Source: an uncultured Clostridia bacterium
Lineage (GTDB): Bacteria; Bacillota_A; Clostridia; Oscillospirales; Oscillospiraceae
DNA length: 8,284 nucleotides
Direction of reading: 5' to 3'
Assembly (NCBI GenBank): GCA_947166955.1
Contig: CAMVGI010000046.1
Coordinates: 1-8,284 of the forward strand
The notes below the pieces were generated by a model. That model did not search any database. It saw nothing but the letters and a program-made list of their open reading frames with translations, and was not told the DNA's origin. Below, piece by piece: positions 5,387 through 8,284 of this stretch. A program made the translations under genes and the position numbers. How positions within the stretch are numbered: position 1 is the stretch's first letter; each line of letters opens with the position of its first letter.

Positions 5387-5581
5387 GTGGCAACGTTCAA
5401 GATTCCAAAAGTACCGCCGACGACGAATAAGAGCGTTCGGTTTCCCAATGATGTTCTGGAGCGTGTGGAGGCGGCGATCCAAGGGATGGATTGCACTTTT
5501 TCGGCGTTTGTCGTCGAGGCGGTGCGCGTCGCTTTGGACAGTTTAGACGAAGAGCGCGACGGCGGAAACACGACGAAATAA
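5387..5581 (+). CDS. Small ribbon-helix-helix (CopG/Arc-like) protein
   Basis: A 64-residue protein. TTNKSVRFPNDV (12-23) has the pattern of an RHH DNA-contacting beta strand. Helix A follows (LERVEAAIQG, 24-33), a turn at MDCT, and helix B (FSAFVVEAVRVALDSLDEE, 38-56), then a polar tail. This is the layout of a dimeric CopG/Arc-type DNA-binding protein. Similar short proteins are, as I recall, common in clostridial genomes without a known function. I chose GTG 5387 because AAGG (5376-5379) sits 7 nt upstream; TTG at 5366 would add seven residues but overlaps the leader hairpin. No toxin gene is adjacent, so a toxin-antitoxin role is not supported. Its lower GC than its neighbours and its position between two terminator elements make it an independent, possibly acquired unit. 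Confidence 0.75.
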   Translation: MATFKIPKVPPTTNKSVRFPNDVLERVEAAIQGMDCTFSAFVVEAVRVALDSLDEERDGGNTTK

Positions 5582-5652
5582 TCCCCCTCGCGCAGCGCCA
5601 GCGGATAGAGGACGCCGCGCCATCCGGCGAAGGGAAGCCTGCGCCTCGACGC

Positions 5653-5706
5653 GCAAAAACGTAAAAAACGACCGGTGAAGGCAGCAAGTCTCCACCGGCG
5701 TTTTTC
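5653..5706 (-). terminator. Rho-independent terminator of recD2; repeat element copy 2
   Basis: Read on the minus strand, GAAAAACGCCGGTGGAG (5706-5690), a 9-nt loop and CTTCACCGGTCGTTTT are identical to copy 1 outside the loop, followed by TTACGTTTTTGC. The 9-bp stem CCGGTGGAG/CTTCACCGG contains a G-U pair that becomes A-C on the plus strand, so it favours minus-strand RNA. It starts 34 nt beyond the recD2 stop. U-runs on both sides mean it may also stop plus-strand transcripts from the RHH gene. Confidence 0.8.
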
Positions 5707-5740
5707 TCTTTTGGGGAAGTCCGAAACCGTTCTCAGGGTC

Positions 5741-7951
5741 TCAGGGAACTTTCTCCGCCAGCCGCCAGCGAAGGCCGCTGTAGCGGCGCGCGCGCTTGTC
5801 GTTTTCCGCCATGCGGCGGAGGGTCGCGTCGTCGCCGACGACCACGAGCAGCTCGCGCGCGCGGGTGATGGCGGTGTACAGGACGCCGCGCACCTCCAGC
5901 CCCGCCGCGCAGGGCGCGGAGACGAACACCACGCCGCGGTACTCGCTGCCCTGCGATTTGTGGACGGTCATCGCGTAGGCCATGTCCAGCTCCGCGAGCA
6001 TATCGACGGTGTAGGTCGCGACGCGCTCGTCGAACGCGATGGTCAGAAGCTCGCCCGAGGGGTCGATTTGCAGGATGCGGCCCACGTCGCCGTTGAAAAC
6101 GCCCGTGCCCGCCGTGCCGTCCTCCTTCTCCCAGACCACGTCGTAGTCGTTGCGCGTCTGCATGACGCGGTCGCCCTCGCGGAACACGACGTCGCCGAAG
6201 ACGCGCTCGCGCTTGCCGTCGGCGCGGGGGTTGAGCGCCTCCTGCAACGCGCGGTTGAGCGCCGCGGTACCCGCCGCGCCCTTGTGCGTGGGCGTGAGCA
6301 CCTGAATGTCCGCGGCGGGGATGCCCATTTTTTCGGGCAGACGCGTTTTGCAAAGCTCCACCACCGTGTCCACGAGCCGGACGGGATCGCGGCGCGGCAG
6401 GAAGAAGAAATCGCTGTCGGCGGTGTTGGTAAGCTCCGGCGTCCGCCCCGTGTTGACCGCGTGGGCGCTGCGGATGATGGCGGAGCGCTGCGCCTGGCGG
6501 AAGACCTCCGTGAGCGCGACGGTTTCGACGCGCGCGCTGCGGATGAGGTCGGAGAACACGTTGCCCGCGCCGACGCTCGGCAGCTGGTCGGGGTCGCCGA
6601 CGAGCACGAGGCGGCAGCCGGGTTTGAGCGCTTCGAGCAGCGCGCGCATGAGCGCGAGGTCGACCATGCTCGTTTCGTCCACGATGAGCGCGTCCGCCTT
6701 GAGCGGATCTTTTTCGTTTTTGAGGAACTTTACCTGTCCCGTGCGCTCATCCCAGCTCATGCCGAGCATGCGGTGGATGGTCTGCGCGTCGCGCCGGCAG
6801 ACCTCGCTCATGCGCTTCGCGGCGCGTCCGGTCGGCGCGGCGAGCAGCACGTCGAGACCCATGCGCTCGAAAAGCGCCAATATCGCGCGCACCGAGGTCG
6901 TCTTGCCCGTGCCGGGGCCGCCGGTGAGAATGAGAAGCTCCCGCTCGGCGGCAAGCTCCACCGCGCGCCGCTGGAGCGGGGCGTATTCGATGCCCTGCTC
7001 GCGCTCGATCTCGTCGATGGCTTTCTTCGCGCCGCGCAGCTTGTCCGGCTTGTCCGCGAGCATCGCGCGCAGACGCAGCGCGACGTAGCGCTCCGCGTCG
7101 AGACAGCGCGCGAGATAGCACGCCTCCACGTTCGCCACATGCTCCTGCGCGAGTTTTCCGGCGTCGAGCAGGTCGTCGAGCGCCTTTTCCACCGCGTCGG
7201 CGGGCATGTCCAAAAGCTGCGCCGTCGCGGTGAGCAGCTTGTCGCGCGGCAGGAACACGTGTCCGCCGTTTTGCTCGTTGTGCGAAAGCTCAAAGAGCAG
7301 CGCCGCCTCCGTGCGGCACGACGCGTCGCCGGAAAAGCCGAGCGCGAGGGCGATCTCGTCCGCGACGGCGAAGTCCACGCCGAACGGCTCGTCCGCGAGC
7401 AGGTACGGGTTGCGGCGCAGCATCTCCATCGCGCCCGTGCCGAAGCGCCGGTAGAGCGGCACGGCGAGCGCGACGGGCAGCTCGAAGCGCGTCAGAAACT
7501 CCATCAGCCGCCGCAGGCCCATCTGCTCGCGAAAACTCTCCGCGATCTCGCGGGCGCGCTTGTCGGTGACGCCCTTGACCTTGCGCAGCTCCTCGGGCGC
7601 GTTTTCGATGACGTCCAGCGTGTCGGGGCCGAAGCGATCCACCAGCTTCTGCGCCGTGGCGGGGCCGACGCCGCGCACGACGCCGGAGGAGAGGTAGTCG
7701 AGGATGCTGCTCTCCGTCTGCGGCATATGCCGCTCGACCTCGTCGGCGGCGAACTGCTCGCCGTGCTGCGGATGCGTGACGAACGCGCCCGTGGCGGCGA
7801 TCTCCTCGCCCGGCGCGGCGCAGGGGATGCAGCCCGTGACGGTGAGCAGCTCGCCCTCCTCGGTCACGGCGCGCACGACGGCGTAGCCGTTCTCTTCGTT
7901 TTGATAGATGACCGCCGCGATCGTGCCGATGACGGTCGTTTGTTCGTCCAT
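5741..7951 (-). CDS. recD2: ATP-dependent RecD2-like 5'-3' DNA helicase
   Basis: A 736-residue SF1B helicase of the RecD2/RecD-like family, found in Bacillota that use AddAB instead of RecBCD and implicated in replication-fork and repair processes. The N-terminal domain begins TVIGTIAAVIYQNEENGYAV. Tandem helix-hairpin-helix elements lie near 89-108 (GVVRGVGPATAQKLV) and 122-140. The motor has Q-motif region LQRRAVE (326-332), Walker A GGPGTGKT (344-351), Walker B LIVDETSM (D425, E426), motif III GDPDQLPSVG (452-461), motif V TVHKSQGSEY (662-671) and motif VI YTAITRAR (692-699). Length and motifs are complete, so it should be active. ATG 7951 is preceded by GGGAG at 7960-7964; upstream in-frame codons lack a good SD. 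It starts 5 bp after the upstream gene's stop and is probably co-transcribed with it. Confidence 0.95.
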   Translation of the reverse strand: MDEQTTVIGTIAAVIYQNEENGYAVVRAVTEEGELLTVTGCIPCAAPGEEIAATGAFVTHPQHGEQFAADEVERHMPQTESSILDYLSSGVVRGVGPATAQKLVDRFGPDTLDVIENAPEELRKVKGVTDKRAREIAESFREQMGLRRLMEFLTRFELPVALAVPLYRRFGTGAMEMLRRNPYLLADEPFGVDFAVADEIALALGFSGDASCRTEAALLFELSHNEQNGGHVFLPRDKLLTATAQLLDMPADAVEKALDDLLDAGKLAQEHVANVEACYLARCLDAERYVALRLRAMLADKPDKLRGAKKAIDEIEREQGIEYAPLQRRAVELAAERELLILTGGPGTGKTTSVRAILALFERMGLDVLLAAPTGRAAKRMSEVCRRDAQTIHRMLGMSWDERTGQVKFLKNEKDPLKADALIVDETSMVDLALMRALLEALKPGCRLVLVGDPDQLPSVGAGNVFSDLIRSARVETVALTEVFRQAQRSAIIRSAHAVNTGRTPELTNTADSDFFFLPRRDPVRLVDTVVELCKTRLPEKMGIPAADIQVLTPTHKGAAGTAALNRALQEALNPRADGKRERVFGDVVFREGDRVMQTRNDYDVVWEKEDGTAGTGVFNGDVGRILQIDPSGELLTIAFDERVATYTVDMLAELDMAYAMTVHKSQGSEYRGVVFVSAPCAAGLEVRGVLYTAITRARELLVVVGDDATLRRMAENDKRARRYSGLRWRLAEKVP

Positions 7952-7956
7952 GCCGC

Positions 7957-8283
7957 CTACTCCCATTCCTGTTTGGTAAAGCGTTCCAGCTCCGTGCGCG
8001 TGAAAAGCGAAACGTCGACGCCGTCCCTGCATAAGAGGGCGGCGGTTTTTTTCGTCTCGTCGTCCATGCCGAGGTCGACGAGCAAAACGCGGCGAAAGCC
8101 GCCGTACTCCCAGCGGGCGCGCGTAAGAGAGCGCACCGTCTGTTCCAGCGCCGCGCCCGTACCCTCGCGGCAGGGAACGAGCACAAACGCGTCGAGCATA
8201 GCGCGCCGCCGCGGACGCAGCGCCGCCGAGAGCAGCAGCGGCAGTACCGTAAGAAGCCCTATCGACGCGAGCGCCGCCAGGCG
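7957..8283 (-). CDS. Membrane-anchored protein of unknown function, C-terminal part (5' end outside window)
   Basis: The frame is open from the right edge to TAG at 7959-7957, giving 108 residues. It starts with a hydrophobic segment of about 21 residues (LAALASIGLLTVLPLLLSAA and one more Leu), then RPRRR. By the positive-inside rule the rest should be cytoplasmic. The soluble part contains AFVLVPCREGTGAALEQTV, an RVLLVDLGMDDETKK segment and a VDVSLFTRTELERF tail. This alternating strand-helix pattern loosely resembles a small Rossmann-like or truncated glycosyltransferase-A fold, but no catalytic motif is visible. ATG 8199 is an internal alternative start; it lacks a convincing SD and would discard the membrane segment, so I favour a start beyond the edge. 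I do not recognise the family. It probably forms an operon with recD2. Confidence 0.65.
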   Translation of the reverse strand, partial: RLAALASIGLLTVLPLLLSAALRPRRRAMLDAFVLVPCREGTGAALEQTVRSLTRARWEYGGFRRVLLVDLGMDDETKKTAALLCRDGVDVSLFTRTELERFTKQEWE

Positions 8284-8284
8284 C

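Noticed and set aside
5387..5581. Toxin-antitoxin module with the RHH protein as antitoxin
   Set aside because: No adjacent small toxin frame is present: the gene is followed by a terminator and preceded by a promoter region and a decayed antisense fragment.
5582..5652. Possible minus-strand coding fragment (GVLYPLALREGDYFVVF) after the RHH gene
   Set aside because: It reads partly antisense to the RHH gene, has no start or SD, and the resemblance to any family is too weak to support. I see nothing else in this stretch.
5141..5706. Insertion-sequence or MITE ends flanking the RHH gene
   Set aside because: The inverted elements are internally palindromic hairpins with U-tracts placed just after gene ends, no target-site duplication was seen at their outer edges, and no transposase is present. 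A repeated terminator explains them better.
5731..5746. Tandem TCTCAGGG duplication at the recD2 stop codon
   Set aside because: An 8-bp tandem repeat is short enough to be chance and has no visible structural or coding consequence.

Overview
The window is GC-rich with strong codon bias. Its gene content points to a GC-rich member of the Bacillota, most likely an uncultured clostridial lineage. The main reasons are the holB-ricT pair (a Bacillota hallmark), a RicT-type PSP1 protein, a preQ1-I riboswitch upstream of a QueT transporter, and stand-alone RecD2. This placement is inferred from gene content; no rRNA or phylogeny is available.

Plus-strand block (2-5076). Five tightly spaced genes look like one operon: the 3' half of ileS (isoleucyl-tRNA synthetase), queT (ECF S-component for queuosine precursors), holB (DNA polymerase III delta'), ricT (PSP1/RicT iron-sulfur complex subunit with an unusually long, repeat-rich basic tail) and a Cof-type HAD phosphatase. 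Gaps are 57, 23, 28 and 5 bp. The ileS-queT gap is almost filled by a class I preQ1 riboswitch. The holB-ricT gap contains a hairpin that masks the ricT Shine-Dalgarno. The operon ends in a terminator-like element at 5141-5193.

Central low-GC island (5077-5740). This stretch holds an AT-rich hairpin, the terminator, a minus-strand remnant resembling a small conserved clostridial protein, a recognisable promoter with inverted repeats, and a 64-residue ribbon-helix-helix protein. A second copy of the terminator element lies at 5653-5706 in inverted orientation. The two copies share their stems and flanks but have unrelated 9-nt loops. Each lies downstream of a gene in the same sense relative to that gene's transcript, so they look like two members of a repeated terminator family.

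Minus-strand block (8283-5741). A membrane-anchored protein cut by the window edge is followed after 5 bp by recD2, a complete RecD2-family 5'-3' helicase. The pair is probably co-transcribed and ends at the second terminator element.

Functionally the window is mostly housekeeping: translation, tRNA-modification precursor uptake, the replication clamp loader, an Fe-S regulatory or tRNA-modification accessory factor, and DNA repair. I see no defence system, transposase, CRISPR array, tRNA or rRNA gene. The most notable items are the riboswitch packed against the ileS stop codon, the RicT tail, the duplicated terminator element, and the small RHH gene with its palindromic control region.
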